23,675 bases of DNA from JAZKFT01 sp043760535 (GTDB taxonomy: Bacteria > Bacteroidota > Bacteroidia > Chitinophagales > Chitinophagaceae): positions 1-23,675 of the forward strand of contig JAYUOV010000323.1 in assembly GCA_043760535.1 (NCBI GenBank). The letters run 5' to 3'. The stretch's first letter is position 1. Each line of letters opens with the position of its first letter. Positions 1 through 7,308 of the stretch are shown here, piece by piece. The position numbers and the translations under genes are program-made. The notes under the pieces are model-generated. The model saw only the letters and a list, made by a program, of their open reading frames with translations, was not told the DNA's origin and ran no database searches.

Positions 1-37
1 TCCCCCCCCGGGGGCGGAGGGGGCTTTTCCCGGCGAC

Positions 38-535
38 GTGTACCAGTCTCCCAGCGGTGGTATATTGGTTAGCAAAATGGATCAGGTAATAAACTGGGCT
101 CGCAGTAATTCGCTGTGGCCGCTGGTATTTGGCACTAGCTGCTGTGCCATAGAAATGATGAGTGCCGCCGCTGCCAAATACGATTGGAGCCGCTTTGGTT
201 TCGAAGTAGCCCGTGCCACACCAAGGCAGGCCGATGTGATTATTATAGCAGGTACCATTGTAAACAAAATGGCACCTGTTCTAAAACGCCTCTACGATCA
301 AATGGCCGACCCCAAATATGTAGTGGCCATGGGTGCCTGCGCCACAAGCGGCGGCCCGTTTTTTTACAATACCTATTCTGTGGTAAAAGGTGCCGACCAT
401 ATAATACCCGTAGATGTATATATAGCCGGGTGCCCACCAAGGCCCGAGGCTTTAATACACGCACTAATAAGCCTGCAAGAAAAAATTAAAAGCGGCCAAA
501 CAAGGGAACAGTTTAAAATGGAGAAACCGGTGTAG
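38..535 (+). CDS. nuoB: NADH-quinone oxidoreductase subunit B (complex I, PSST/Nqo6)
   Basis: NuoB carries the last iron-sulfur cluster of complex I, N2, which passes electrons to quinone at the membrane interface. All four expected N2 cysteines are visible: the tandem pair C35-C36 in GTSCCAIEMM, C101 in MGACATSGGP, and C132 in AGCPPRPEA. The NSLWPL segment before the CC pair and the DQMADPKYVVAMG block are typical of the family. The start is uncertain. GTG at 38 gives 165 aa, but the frame is open back to base 2, and the bases before it are an unusual C/G-rich run; the only nearby ATG (77) would cut into the conserved N-terminal region. The gene may therefore be 5'-truncated by the window edge. 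nuoA would be expected just upstream. It is the first visible gene of the nuo cluster. Confidence 0.93.
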   Translation: MYQSPSGGILVSKMDQVINWARSNSLWPLVFGTSCCAIEMMSAAAAKYDWSRFGFEVARATPRQADVIIIAGTIVNKMAPVLKRLYDQMADPKYVVAMGACATSGGPFFYNTYSVVKGADHIIPVDVYIAGCPPRPEALIHALISLQEKIKSGQTREQFKMEKPV

Positions 536-599
536 GGTGTAGAGACGGCCATTTATGGCGTCTCCTATTTGCCAATAAAAATGTATCAAAAGAAATTGG

Positions 600-712
600 G
601 TTTTCGCATGTTTCATAGTAGCACTTTAGACGAACGGAGTCCCGTAATGCTACGGGATTTACAACGTTCGCCAATGTCGCCCAATAGAATTACGGCTTTC
701 GCCTGGCTAATA
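600..712 (+). repeat. Family A interspersed repeat, copy 1 (between nuoB and nuoC)
   Basis: The core is a perfect hairpin TCCCGTA-ATGC-TACGGGA at 640-657, nested inside an outer GAACG (632-636) / CGTTC (665-669) pair and followed by GCCAATGTCGCCCAATAG. The same unit recurs in inverted orientation at 9044-9120, in direct orientation at 10700-10798, and as a degenerate minus-strand copy at 13449-13512. Similarity to the 10700 copy extends left (ATAGTAGCAC) and right (GGCTTTCGCCTGG). It fills most of the 196-bp gap between nuoB and nuoC. No coding frame is apparent. Confidence 0.85.
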
Positions 713-731
713 AAAAAACGTATTTTAAAAA

Positions 732-1190
732 ATGACTAAAGAAGAACTGCAAATACTACTAACCGAACTGTTGCCCACCGCCACTTTTGAAGAAGGTGGC
801 GAATGGCTAAATGTAATAATAGACCCATTAAACTGGTTCGCTTTTGCAACTTCTTTACGCACCGATGCGGCCTTATATTTCGATTACCTCTTTTGCCTGA
901 CCTGCGTAGATTTTAAAACACACTTCACCATGGTGTACCATCTGGAATCTACAGTTCATAGGCATATAATAGTGGTAAAAGCAAAACTGGAAAGAGCAAC
1001 ACCGGCAATAGAAACGGCTTCCGGAATTTGGAAAACAGCCGACTTCCACGAACGTGAAGTGTATGAACTGTTTGGCGTAGATTTTATACACCACCCCGAC
1101 CTACGGCTACTGATTTTGCCCGACGGTTGGGAAGGCAAAAACCCGTTAAGAAAAGATTATGAAGATGCAGTGAACATGATAAAATTGTAA
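732..1190 (+). CDS. nuoC: NADH-quinone oxidoreductase subunit C (complex I 30-kDa subunit, Nqo5)
   Basis: NuoC is a cofactor-less structural subunit of the peripheral arm that packs against NuoB and NuoD at the base of the quinone channel. The 152-residue product ends in the family signature at residues 105-143: FHEREVYELFGVDF, then HHPDLRLLILPDGWEG and NPLRKDY. The length fits a stand-alone NuoC; it is not fused to NuoD as in enterobacteria and Bacteroides. The ATG at 732 is the first start in frame and lies 8 bp after an A-rich stretch, with no Shine-Dalgarno. It follows nuoB after a repeat-filled 196-bp gap and precedes nuoD by 80 bp. Confidence 0.95.
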   Translation: MTKEELQILLTELLPTATFEEGGEWLNVIIDPLNWFAFATSLRTDAALYFDYLFCLTCVDFKTHFTMVYHLESTVHRHIIVVKAKLERATPAIETASGIWKTADFHEREVYELFGVDFIHHPDLRLLILPDGWEGKNPLRKDYEDAVNMIKL

Positions 1191-1231
1191 TTCTAAATAG
1201 ACCCGAATTGCAGATAAATTGAACCATCACC

Positions 1232-1270
1232 AAACTTACTAACCCAGCCCTTTAAGGTTGGGAAACTAAA
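1232..1270 (+). repeat. Family C hairpin repeat, copy 1 (immediately before nuoD)
   Basis: The block reads ACTTACTAACCCAGCCC-TTTAA-GGTTGGGAA. It can fold through an imperfect CCCAGCC/GGTTGGG stem and ends directly at the nuoD ATG. A second copy with the same ACTAACCCA...TGGGAA frame lies at 2465-2501, ahead of nuoH. The shared flanks and loop make chance similarity unlikely. Function is unknown; because it ends at the start codon it occupies the ribosome-binding region. Confidence 0.7.
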
Positions 1271-2419
1271 ATGTACAGACAAACCGAAATTATTAGCGAT
1301 AATACCCAAAGCCTTACCTATGGCGATTCTTCGGGTGATTTGGTAATAAACGTGGGGCCACAACACCCGGCCACACACGGTGTGCTGCATTTGGTAATTA
1401 CCCTTAACGGCGAAACGGTAAAAAAGGTAGAACCGCACCTCGGCTACATACATAGATCAATAGAAAAAATGTGTGAAAGCCTTACTTACCGGCAGTTTAT
1501 TTATGTTACCAGCCGCATGGATTATTTAAGCAGCCACATTAATAACCACGGCTGTGCCTTATGTGTAGAAAAAGGCATGCAGATAGAAGTACCGCAACGG
1601 GCACAATACATTAGGGTGCTGATGGATGAGCTTACAAGGCTGGCAAGCCACCAACTGTGGTGGGGCGCTGCAGCTATGGATGTAGGCGCTCTTACACCTT
1701 TCTTTTTAGCATTCAGGGAACGGGAAATGATTAACGAAATAATGGAAGAAAGTTGTGGCGCCAGGCTTACCATGAACTATATGGTGCCAGGTGGTGTGAT
1801 GTATGATGTTCATCCTAATTTTACTAAAAAAGTGAAATCGTTTCTGGTTCATTTCCGCTCCAAAATAGATGAGTACGATACGCTGGTTACCGACAATATT
1901 ATTTTTCAGAACAGGACAAAAGGGATTGGTTGTATTACAAAAGAGGATGCTATATCTTACGGCATGAGTGGCCCATCGGCAAGGGCTAGCGGCGTTAGTT
2001 GCGATATAAGAAAAATTTACCCTTATGAAGTGTACAATCAAATAAATTTTACTGAAATACTAGCTACCGAAGGCGACAGTTTTGCCCGTTACAAAGTTCG
2101 GATAGAAGAGATGCGGCAATCCATGCACATCATTGATCAGTTGATAGACAACATCCCCGAAGGCGAATTTCAGGCCAAAACAAAAGCCGTTTTAAAATTG
2201 CCCAAAGGCGAATTTTACAGCCGTGTAGAAACTGCCCGTGGTGATTTTGGGGTTTACATAGTTAGTGAAGGCGGCACCACACCCTACCGTATTAAATTTC
2301 GCTCACCAGGTTTCTCTAATTTGTCGGCATTAAACCATCTGGTAAAAGGCCACAAACTTGGCGATATGGTAGCCATCATGGCCACGTTGGATTTGGTGAT
2401 ACCAGATATAGATAGGTGA
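1271..2419 (+). CDS. nuoD: NADH-quinone oxidoreductase subunit D (complex I 49-kDa subunit, Nqo4)
   Basis: NuoD forms, with NuoB, the quinone-reduction site at the top of the membrane arm. Visible signatures are GPQHPATHGVLHL (residues 29-41), HRSIEKMCE (61-69), TSRMDYLSSHINNHG (80-94) and ELTRLASHQLWWGA. The quinone headgroup ligands known from Thermus Nqo4 (His38, Tyr87) correspond by motif and by identical spacing to His36 and Tyr85 here. At 382 aa it is a stand-alone NuoD of normal length, ending in DLVIPDIDR, a variant of the usual C-terminal VxGExDR. The ATG at 1271 is chosen because it leaves a normal N-terminus before the HPATHG motif. What follows is odd: nuoH comes next, with no nuoE, nuoF or nuoG. 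Confidence 0.96.
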   Translation: MYRQTEIISDNTQSLTYGDSSGDLVINVGPQHPATHGVLHLVITLNGETVKKVEPHLGYIHRSIEKMCESLTYRQFIYVTSRMDYLSSHINNHGCALCVEKGMQIEVPQRAQYIRVLMDELTRLASHQLWWGAAAMDVGALTPFFLAFREREMINEIMEESCGARLTMNYMVPGGVMYDVHPNFTKKVKSFLVHFRSKIDEYDTLVTDNIIFQNRTKGIGCITKEDAISYGMSGPSARASGVSCDIRKIYPYEVYNQINFTEILATEGDSFARYKVRIEEMRQSMHIIDQLIDNIPEGEFQAKTKAVLKLPKGEFYSRVETARGDFGVYIVSEGGTTPYRIKFRSPGFSNLSALNHLVKGHKLGDMVAIMATLDLVIPDIDR

Positions 2420-2464
2420 GTTAATTGATAATTTTTTAATTGAAAATGGATAATGAATACTAAC

Positions 2465-2501
2465 AAATTTACTAACCCATGGCTTTAGCCTTGGGAATAA
2501 A
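2465..2501 (+). repeat. Family C hairpin repeat, copy 2 (between nuoD and nuoH)
   Basis: This is AATTTACTAACCCA-T-GGCT-TT-AGCC-T-TGGGAATAAAA. It folds as CCCA/TGGG plus GGCT/AGCC around a TT loop with one T-T mismatch. It matches copy 1 at 1232-1270 in the ACTAACCCA left half and TTGGGAA right half, with compensating differences inside the stem. It lies in the 118-bp gap where nuoE, nuoF and nuoG would be expected. Confidence 0.7.
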
Positions 2502-2502
2502 A

Positions 2503-2536
2503 ATCAAATCATAAATCCGAAATCATAAATCAAAAC
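2503..2536 (+). repeat. Family D AT-rich near-tandem repeat (AAATCRTAAATC) before nuoH
   Basis: A degenerate array of AAATCATAAATC-type units (ATCAAATCATAAATCC, then GAAATCATAAATC) runs up to the TTG start of nuoH. Related arrays lie at 4311-4341 before nuoJ, 10630-10661 (inverted) and 10836-10879 before the 133-aa gene. It leaves no room for a Shine-Dalgarno sequence. Confidence 0.6.
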
Positions 2537-2537
2537 A

Positions 2538-3614
2538 TTGTTTAGCCTCGAAAAAATAGCAGCTTCCGTTCACCAATGGCTCAATGCCACCTTTGGCGGC
2601 ACATGGGCATTATTGCTGGAATTTGTGATTGTGGCGGTACTTGTTATTACCCTATTTGCCATGCTGGGCCTGGTTTTAATAATGATGGAACGCAAAGTAT
2701 CCGCATGGATGCAGGTGCGGCTTGGCCCCAATAGGGTTGGGCCAAAAGGCATGTTTCAAACGGTGGCCGATACTATAAAGCTTATGGTAAAAGAAGGATT
2801 AACACCTGATGGAGCCGACAAAATGTTGTTTAATGTAGCACCATTTCTGGTAATGATCGTAGCCATGGTTATTATGGCGCCACTCATGTTTGCCAAAGGT
2901 TTTCAGATATGGGATATCAATATCGGCGTACTTTTTATTACTGCCGTTTCATCACTATCTGTAATTGGTATTTTAATGGCAGGCTGGGCAAGCAACAATA
3001 AATATTCGCTAATGGGTGCCATGCGTAGTGGTGCCCAAATTGTGAGCTACGAACTTTCTGCAGGGCTATCTATTTTAACAATTGTGGTTTTAACAGGTAG
3101 CGTAAAAGTTAGCGATATAATTGCCGCACAGCAAAATGGCTGGTGGTTGTTTAAAGGGCATATACCAGCAATCATTTCTTTTGTAATTTTTATAATTGCA
3201 GTTACTGCCGAAACCAACCGTGCTCCTTTCGATATGGCCGAGGCCGAAAGCGAACTGACCGGCGGATTCCATACCGAATATTCGGGGATGAAATTCGCCT
3301 TGTTTTTTTTGGCCGAATATGTAAATGTATTTGTGGTGTGTGCATTGGGAGCTACACTATTTCTCGGCGGCTGGATGCCCTTCCACATTGGCAACTGGCA
3401 GGGTTTTAACCACATCATGGACTATATTCCGTCATCCATCTGGTTTTTCGGGAAAACCTTTTTCCTAATATTTATCATCATGTGGTTCCGGTGGACATTC
3501 CCCCGGTTACGCATTGATCAGTTACTGAATTTAGAATGGAAATATTTGTTACCCATCAGCATGTTTAACCTGCTGCTGGTAACGTTGATAGCAATATTGG
3601 GTTGGTATTTTTAA
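2538..3614 (+). CDS. nuoH: NADH-quinone oxidoreductase subunit H (complex I ND1/Nqo8)
   Basis: NuoH is the membrane subunit that joins the peripheral arm to the pump modules and lines the quinone channel. The 358-residue product is strongly hydrophobic, with about eight membrane segments. Family signatures are MMERKVSAWMQVRLGPNRVG (residues 49-68) and, in the large acidic loop, AETNRAPFDMAEAESELTGG followed by FHTEYSGMKFALFFLAEY. The start is TTG at 2538: an in-frame TAA lies at 2526-2528, and TTG is the only usual start codon between it and the first membrane helix. It follows nuoD directly; the stop is 48 bp before the nuoI ATG. Confidence 0.95.
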   Translation: MFSLEKIAASVHQWLNATFGGTWALLLEFVIVAVLVITLFAMLGLVLIMMERKVSAWMQVRLGPNRVGPKGMFQTVADTIKLMVKEGLTPDGADKMLFNVAPFLVMIVAMVIMAPLMFAKGFQIWDINIGVLFITAVSSLSVIGILMAGWASNNKYSLMGAMRSGAQIVSYELSAGLSILTIVVLTGSVKVSDIIAAQQNGWWLFKGHIPAIISFVIFIIAVTAETNRAPFDMAEAESELTGGFHTEYSGMKFALFFLAEYVNVFVVCALGATLFLGGWMPFHIGNWQGFNHIMDYIPSSIWFFGKTFFLIFIIMWFRWTFPRLRIDQLLNLEWKYLLPISMFNLLLVTLIAILGWYF

Positions 3615-3623
3615 CCGGCGAAC

Positions 3624-3650
3624 GTAGGGGCGCCCCTTGCGGGTGCCCAA
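3624..3650 (+). repeat. GC-rich hairpin between nuoH and nuoI
   Basis: GGGCGCCC (3628-3635), loop CTTGC, GGGTGCCC (3641-3648): an 8-bp stem with one G-U pair, in an otherwise AT-rich context. It begins 13 bases after the nuoH stop and lies 13-40 bases before the nuoI ATG. It has no T-run, so it is unlikely to be an intrinsic terminator. It resembles a short dispersed repeat but has no second copy in this window. Confidence 0.5.
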
Positions 3651-3662
3651 TTATTGAAACAA

Positions 3663-4142
3663 ATGTTTTTAAAAAACTACATATCAGAAGTCTACAATGG
3701 CGTAAAGTCTTTGCTGAAAGGGATGCAGGTAACAGGCTATTATTTTACCCACCACAGCAAAGAAAACATCACCCAACAATACCCGGATAATAAAGACACA
3801 CTCGTATTGGCCGAACGCTTTCGTGGAGAAGTGGTAATGACACACGATGCCCAAAACGAACATGCCTGCACCGGCTGCACAGCTTGCGAACTGGCCTGCC
3901 CCAATGGCACTATTAAAATCATCACCAAACAAGAACCCACACCCGAAGGCAAAAAGAAGAAAGCCATCGACATATTTATTTATCATTTGGAGCTATGTAC
4001 CATGTGCAACCTTTGTATAGAAGCCTGCCCAACAGATGCTATTAAAATGGCACAAAATTTTGAACACAGCGTTTTCGACAGGAGTAAGCTAACAAAGACT
4101 TTAAACAAACAGGGCTCTAAGATTAGAGAGGGGGTGGAATAA
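3663..4142 (+). CDS. nuoI: NADH-quinone oxidoreductase subunit I (complex I TYKY/Nqo9, 2x[4Fe-4S])
   Basis: NuoI is the ferredoxin-like subunit that holds clusters N6a and N6b and relays electrons to N2 in NuoB. Both CxxCxxCxxxCP motifs are intact: CTGCTACELACP (residues 69-80) and CTMCNLCIEACP (112-123, numbering from the ATG at 3663). The ATG at 3663 is preferred over an in-frame TTG at 3654, because MFLKNYISEVYNG already gives a normal N-terminus; the difference is three residues. The product of 159 aa is normal in length. It is followed by 199 bp of repeats before nuoJ. Confidence 0.95.
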   Translation: MFLKNYISEVYNGVKSLLKGMQVTGYYFTHHSKENITQQYPDNKDTLVLAERFRGEVVMTHDAQNEHACTGCTACELACPNGTIKIITKQEPTPEGKKKKAIDIFIYHLELCTMCNLCIEACPTDAIKMAQNFEHSVFDRSKLTKTLNKQGSKIREGVE

Positions 4143-4148
4143 AAAAAA

Positions 4149-4303
4149 CCGTCATTGCGAGGCGGGGTTCTTGCCCCGACGTGGCAATCTCCATTAATTT
4201 GTAATGACAGGTTGATTTTTGAAACAAGGAGGCTGACAAATAGTAGGGGGTTGCCATACCGCAATCCTGCGGCACAGGCGGGCAAGAACCATCGCAAAGA
4301 CTG
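4149..4303. repeat. Family B interspersed element, copy 1 (between nuoI and nuoJ), MITE-like
   Basis: About 155 bp bounded by imperfect terminal inverted repeats: CCGTCATTGCGAGG...GGGTTCTTG on the left and CAAGAACC-ATCGCAAAGACTGG on the right. Inner arms also pair (GACGTGGCAATCTCC with GGGGGTTGCCAT). It is collinear along its whole length with the element at 7309-7461. The GTCATTGCGAG...GTGGCAATCTCC theme is familiar from REP-type repeats in several bacterial groups. It contains no gene; open frames on the minus strand are by-products of the repeat. Confidence 0.85.
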
Positions 4304-4310
4304 GATTTTT

Positions 4311-4341
4311 TAAATTCGTAATTCGTAAATCGTAAATAAAA
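4311..4341 (+). repeat. Family D AT-rich array before nuoJ
   Basis: AAATTCGTAATTCGTAAATCGTAAATAAAA is a near-tandem 7-8 bp repeat of AAATCGT type and runs straight into the nuoJ TTG start at 4342. It is related to the arrays at 2503-2536 and 10836-10879. Confidence 0.65.
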
Positions 4342-4857
4342 TTGACTGTCACCCAAATTATATTCTACCTGCTCTCTGCCATCATTCTTGGTGCGGCGAT
4401 TCTTTCTGTGACCACCAGAAAAATATTCCGTTCGGCAATATGGTTATTGCTTTCGTTGGTGGGCATTGCCGGTTTATACTTTTGGCTGGCAGTAGAGTTT
4501 ATAGCGGCGGTGCAAATTGTGGTGTATGTAGGCGGTATTGTGGTACTCATTATTTTCTCCATTTTTCTTACCCAACAAAGTGGGCTCGAAATGAAGAGGG
4601 CACCGCTGAAAAGAACGATTGCAGCTTTACTGGCGGTAGCCTTTGGCTTTGGACTTACTTATAATTTAATTTACCACTATGGCTTTAAAACCGGCGATGG
4701 CAAATTCGATATGGAACTGGATCGTATCGGCACCCAAATGCTTAACACCGGTAAAGATGGGTTTGCATTACCATTTGAAGTAGTGAGTATTTTATTGCTG
4801 GCTGCCATGATTGGCTGCATTGTTATCGCTACCAAAACAAAAATCGAAACCACATGA
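4342..4857 (+). CDS. nuoJ: NADH-quinone oxidoreductase subunit J (complex I ND6/Nqo10)
   Basis: NuoJ is a small membrane subunit between NuoH and the pump modules; its third helix takes part in the conformational changes linked to proton transfer. The 171-residue product has about five membrane segments and the family signature AAVQIVVYVGGIVVLIIF, which includes the conserved tyrosine. The start is TTG at 4342: an in-frame TAA lies at 4333-4335 and no other usual start intervenes. The stop overlaps the nuoK start by four bases (ATGA), so the two are probably translationally coupled. Confidence 0.93.
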   Translation: MTVTQIIFYLLSAIILGAAILSVTTRKIFRSAIWLLLSLVGIAGLYFWLAVEFIAAVQIVVYVGGIVVLIIFSIFLTQQSGLEMKRAPLKRTIAALLAVAFGFGLTYNLIYHYGFKTGDGKFDMELDRIGTQMLNTGKDGFALPFEVVSILLLAAMIGCIVIATKTKIETT

Positions 4858-5168
4858 ACGGCATACCGATAGAACATATCCTTTTTGTGAGCACTGCCCT
4901 CTTTTTCATTGGCATGTACGGCCTGTTTACCCGCCGCAATATGATTACCATGCTCATGGCCATTGAACTGGTTTTGAACAGCGTCAACATCAACTTTGTG
5001 GTGTTCAACAAATACTTGTACCCCAATAAACTCGACGGCATTTTTTTTACCATATTTATCATCACCATAGCAGCGGCTGAAGCAGCAGTTGCTATAGCTA
5101 TTATTATTAATTTATACCGCAGCCATCAATCCATAGATGTGGAAGATGCTGCCGAAATGAAATACTAA
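4854..5168 (+). CDS. nuoK: NADH-quinone oxidoreductase subunit K (complex I ND4L/Nqo11)
   Basis: NuoK is a three-helix membrane subunit of the central proton path. The 104-residue product shows all three helices. Its two buried glutamates are present: E38 in AIELVLNSVN and E76 in AAAEAAVAIAI, matching Glu36 and Glu72 of the E. coli protein. The ATG lies inside the 3' end of nuoJ, with an ATGA overlap. The next gene, nuoL, starts 163 bp downstream across a repeat-like spacer. Confidence 0.95.
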   Translation: MNGIPIEHILFVSTALFFIGMYGLFTRRNMITMLMAIELVLNSVNINFVVFNKYLYPNKLDGIFFTIFIITIAAAEAAVAIAIIINLYRSHQSIDVEDAAEMKY

Positions 5169-5177
5169 AGGATTGTG

Positions 5178-5322
5178 TGGAAGGAAAGGACACGGGTGAA
5201 ACGAATTGGTGCGGATGAAAGCGGGTTTCTAATTTTTAAAATACTGACTACAAAATACCTATAAAAAATCTGTTCAAACCCGTAAAAATCCGTGTCATCC
5301 GTTTTCCTATCCTTCTTGTAAA
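5178..5322. repeat. Dispersed-repeat-like spacer between nuoK and nuoL
   Basis: The 163-bp gap has two arms that resemble each other in inverted orientation: GGAAAGGACACGGGTGAAAC with GCGGATG and GCGGGTTT on the left, and AAACCCGTAAAAATCCG with TGTCATCCGTTTTCCTATCC on the right. The right arm is a phrase (ACGGATGACACGGATT on the other strand) that I recall as widespread between genes in Bacteroidota. Only one copy is present here, so the repeat status rests on the internal symmetry and that recollection. Confidence 0.5.
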
Positions 5323-5331
5323 AAATAAAAA

Positions 5332-7260
5332 ATGAGTTACGCTTCTTACATACCACTAATTCCTTTACTGCCATTGGCTGGCTTTCTGCTGCTCAGTTTT
5401 TTTGGTAAAAAGCAGTTCAAATCCTTTTCGGGAATTGTAGCCACCACTATTTTAATAATAGCGGCAGGCCTTTCTATTTATGCGGCTTACCAATACTTTT
5501 TTATTGATGGAAAGATGGATGGTATCTACAAATCCATTCCTGTGGTGAAGTACAGGTGGCTTCATTTTTCATCTGGCCTCAGCATCGACATGGGTATTTT
5601 ACTAGATCCTATTTCAGCCATGATGTTGGTGGTGGTAACCGTGGTTTCGCTAATGGTACATATTTTTAGTCTCGGTTATATGAAAGGCGAGGAACGCTAC
5701 AGTACCTACTTTGCTTATCTGGGTTTATTTACCTTTTCCATGCTGGGTTTGGTGGTGAGTACCAATATTTTTCAGATGTACATGTTTTGGGAATTGGTGG
5801 GCGTTTCTTCTTACCTGCTCATTAGTTTTTATTTCCAAAAACCTTCGGCTGTAGCAGCTTCTAAAAAAGCGTTTATCGTAACAAGGTTTGCAGATCTTGG
5901 CTTTTTAATTGGCATACTCATGATGGGTTTCCATGGAGGTACCTTAGATTTTGCAGAATTGATTAACCGGCTCACCAATACAAATTCATCTGAATACATT
6001 ACGATAACTGCGGCTTCGTTTATGGGTATTTCTTTACTTAGCTGGGCATTGGTATTGGTTTTTATAGGTGGTGCCGGTAAAAGTGCCATGCTGCCCCTGC
6101 ACATTTGGCTACCCGATGCTATGGAAGGTCCAACACCTGTATCTGCTCTTATACATGCGGCTACTATGGTTGTAGCGGGTGTGTATTTAGTAGCAAGATT
6201 ATTTCCTCTGTTTTCGCTGGATGCGGCGGTGCTGAATTTGGTTACTTGGATAGGAGCTTTATCAGCAATTTTCGCCGCTATTATTGCCTGCACCCAAACC
6301 GATATTAAAAGGGTATTGGCCTATTCTACCATGAGCCAGATTGGGTACATGATGCTTGCCCTCGGCGTTAGCGGACAAGATGGTGAAGCGGGTTTGGGTT
6401 ACACCGCTTCCATGTTTCATTTGTTTACACATGCATTTTTTAAGTCATTATTGTTCCTTGGTGCCGGTGCGGTTATTCATTTGGTACATAGCAACGAAAT
6501 AAAAGATATGGGGGGGCTTCGTAAGTACATGCCGGTTACACACATCACTTTTTTAATAGCCTGCCTGGCCATTGCCGGTGTGCCGCCATTCGCTGGTTTT
6601 TTTAGTAAAGAAGAAATACTGCTGGCTGCTTACGAAAGAAATACATCCATTTACATTCTGGCATTGGTAACATCAGCTATCACAGCATTCTACATGTTCC
6701 GGCTGTATTTTTCTATATTCTGGAATAAGGAACCAGCATTGCACCATTACCACGGCGAAGGTGCAATGACCATGAAATTGCCGTTGGTTATTTTGGGTGC
6801 CGGTGCTTTGCTGGCCGGTCTTATTCCCTTTTCACATTATGTAACCGCAGATGGAATGCCATTGGAAACCCACCTACATTTAGGCTTTTCAGTAGCACCT
6901 GTTTTGTTAGCTGTGGTGGGTATTGGCTTGGCTTTTGTGCTTTATAAAAAACAAAATAATAAGCCGGAAAAAATCGCCGCTTCGTTGGGTGGATTGTACA
7001 AAACGGCCTACCACAAGTTTTATATTGATGAAGCCTATTTATTCATTACCAAAAAAATAATTGTTAACCTGATAGCAAAACCGGCAGCCTGGATTGACAA
7101 GAATATTGTGGACGGAATTATGAATGGAATTGCAGCGGTAACGGTCAAAACATCGGAGTTGCTGAAAGGTATTCAATCAGGCAAAGTACAGCACTACGCT
7201 ATTTATTTTTTTGGAGGCATTGTTACTTTGGCGGTAGTGTTTTTGTATTTGTGGAAATGA
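5332..7260 (+). CDS. nuoL: NADH-quinone oxidoreductase subunit L (complex I ND5/Nqo12, proton-pumping)
   Basis: NuoL is the distal antiporter-like proton pump of the membrane arm and carries the long lateral helix. The 642-residue product has the expected set of about 16 membrane segments. Key charged residues are in place: the TM5 glutamate in FWELVGVSSYLLI, the TM7 lysine in GGAGKSAMLPLHIWLPDA, the TM8 histidine in SALIHAATMVVAGVYL, and the late lysine in AGFFSKEEIL. The amphipathic C-terminal extension and final hydrophobic anchor (ending FFGGIVTLAVVFLYLWK) are intact. ATG at 5332 is the natural start. Confidence 0.96.
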   Translation: MSYASYIPLIPLLPLAGFLLLSFFGKKQFKSFSGIVATTILIIAAGLSIYAAYQYFFIDGKMDGIYKSIPVVKYRWLHFSSGLSIDMGILLDPISAMMLVVVTVVSLMVHIFSLGYMKGEERYSTYFAYLGLFTFSMLGLVVSTNIFQMYMFWELVGVSSYLLISFYFQKPSAVAASKKAFIVTRFADLGFLIGILMMGFHGGTLDFAELINRLTNTNSSEYITITAASFMGISLLSWALVLVFIGGAGKSAMLPLHIWLPDAMEGPTPVSALIHAATMVVAGVYLVARLFPLFSLDAAVLNLVTWIGALSAIFAAIIACTQTDIKRVLAYSTMSQIGYMMLALGVSGQDGEAGLGYTASMFHLFTHAFFKSLLFLGAGAVIHLVHSNEIKDMGGLRKYMPVTHITFLIACLAIAGVPPFAGFFSKEEILLAAYERNTSIYILALVTSAITAFYMFRLYFSIFWNKEPALHHYHGEGAMTMKLPLVILGAGALLAGLIPFSHYVTADGMPLETHLHLGFSVAPVLLAVVGIGLAFVLYKKQNNKPEKIAASLGGLYKTAYHKFYIDEAYLFITKKIIVNLIAKPAAWIDKNIVDGIMNGIAAVTVKTSELLKGIQSGKVQHYAIYFFGGIVTLAVVFLYLWK

Positions 7261-7308
7261 ATTTTTAATAGCCAAATGAGCAGATTTGCAAATGAGGAAA
7301 TAGACGAC

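Noticed and set aside
3624..3650. Intrinsic terminator after nuoH
   Set aside because: The hairpin is strong but there is no T-run after it on either strand, and nuoI must be expressed with the rest of the complex.
4123..4356. Minus-strand open frame over the family B element between nuoI and nuoJ
   Set aside because: It lies wholly within the repeat and its flanks. A similar peptide (GSCPPVP...) appears from the second copy at 7372-7653. Such frames follow from the repeat arms and have no protein-like conservation.
5829..6293. Long (154-codon) open frame antisense to nuoL
   Set aside because: The opposite strand encodes conserved NuoL sequence, including the TM7 and TM8 motifs. The antisense frame is a by-product of its codon composition.
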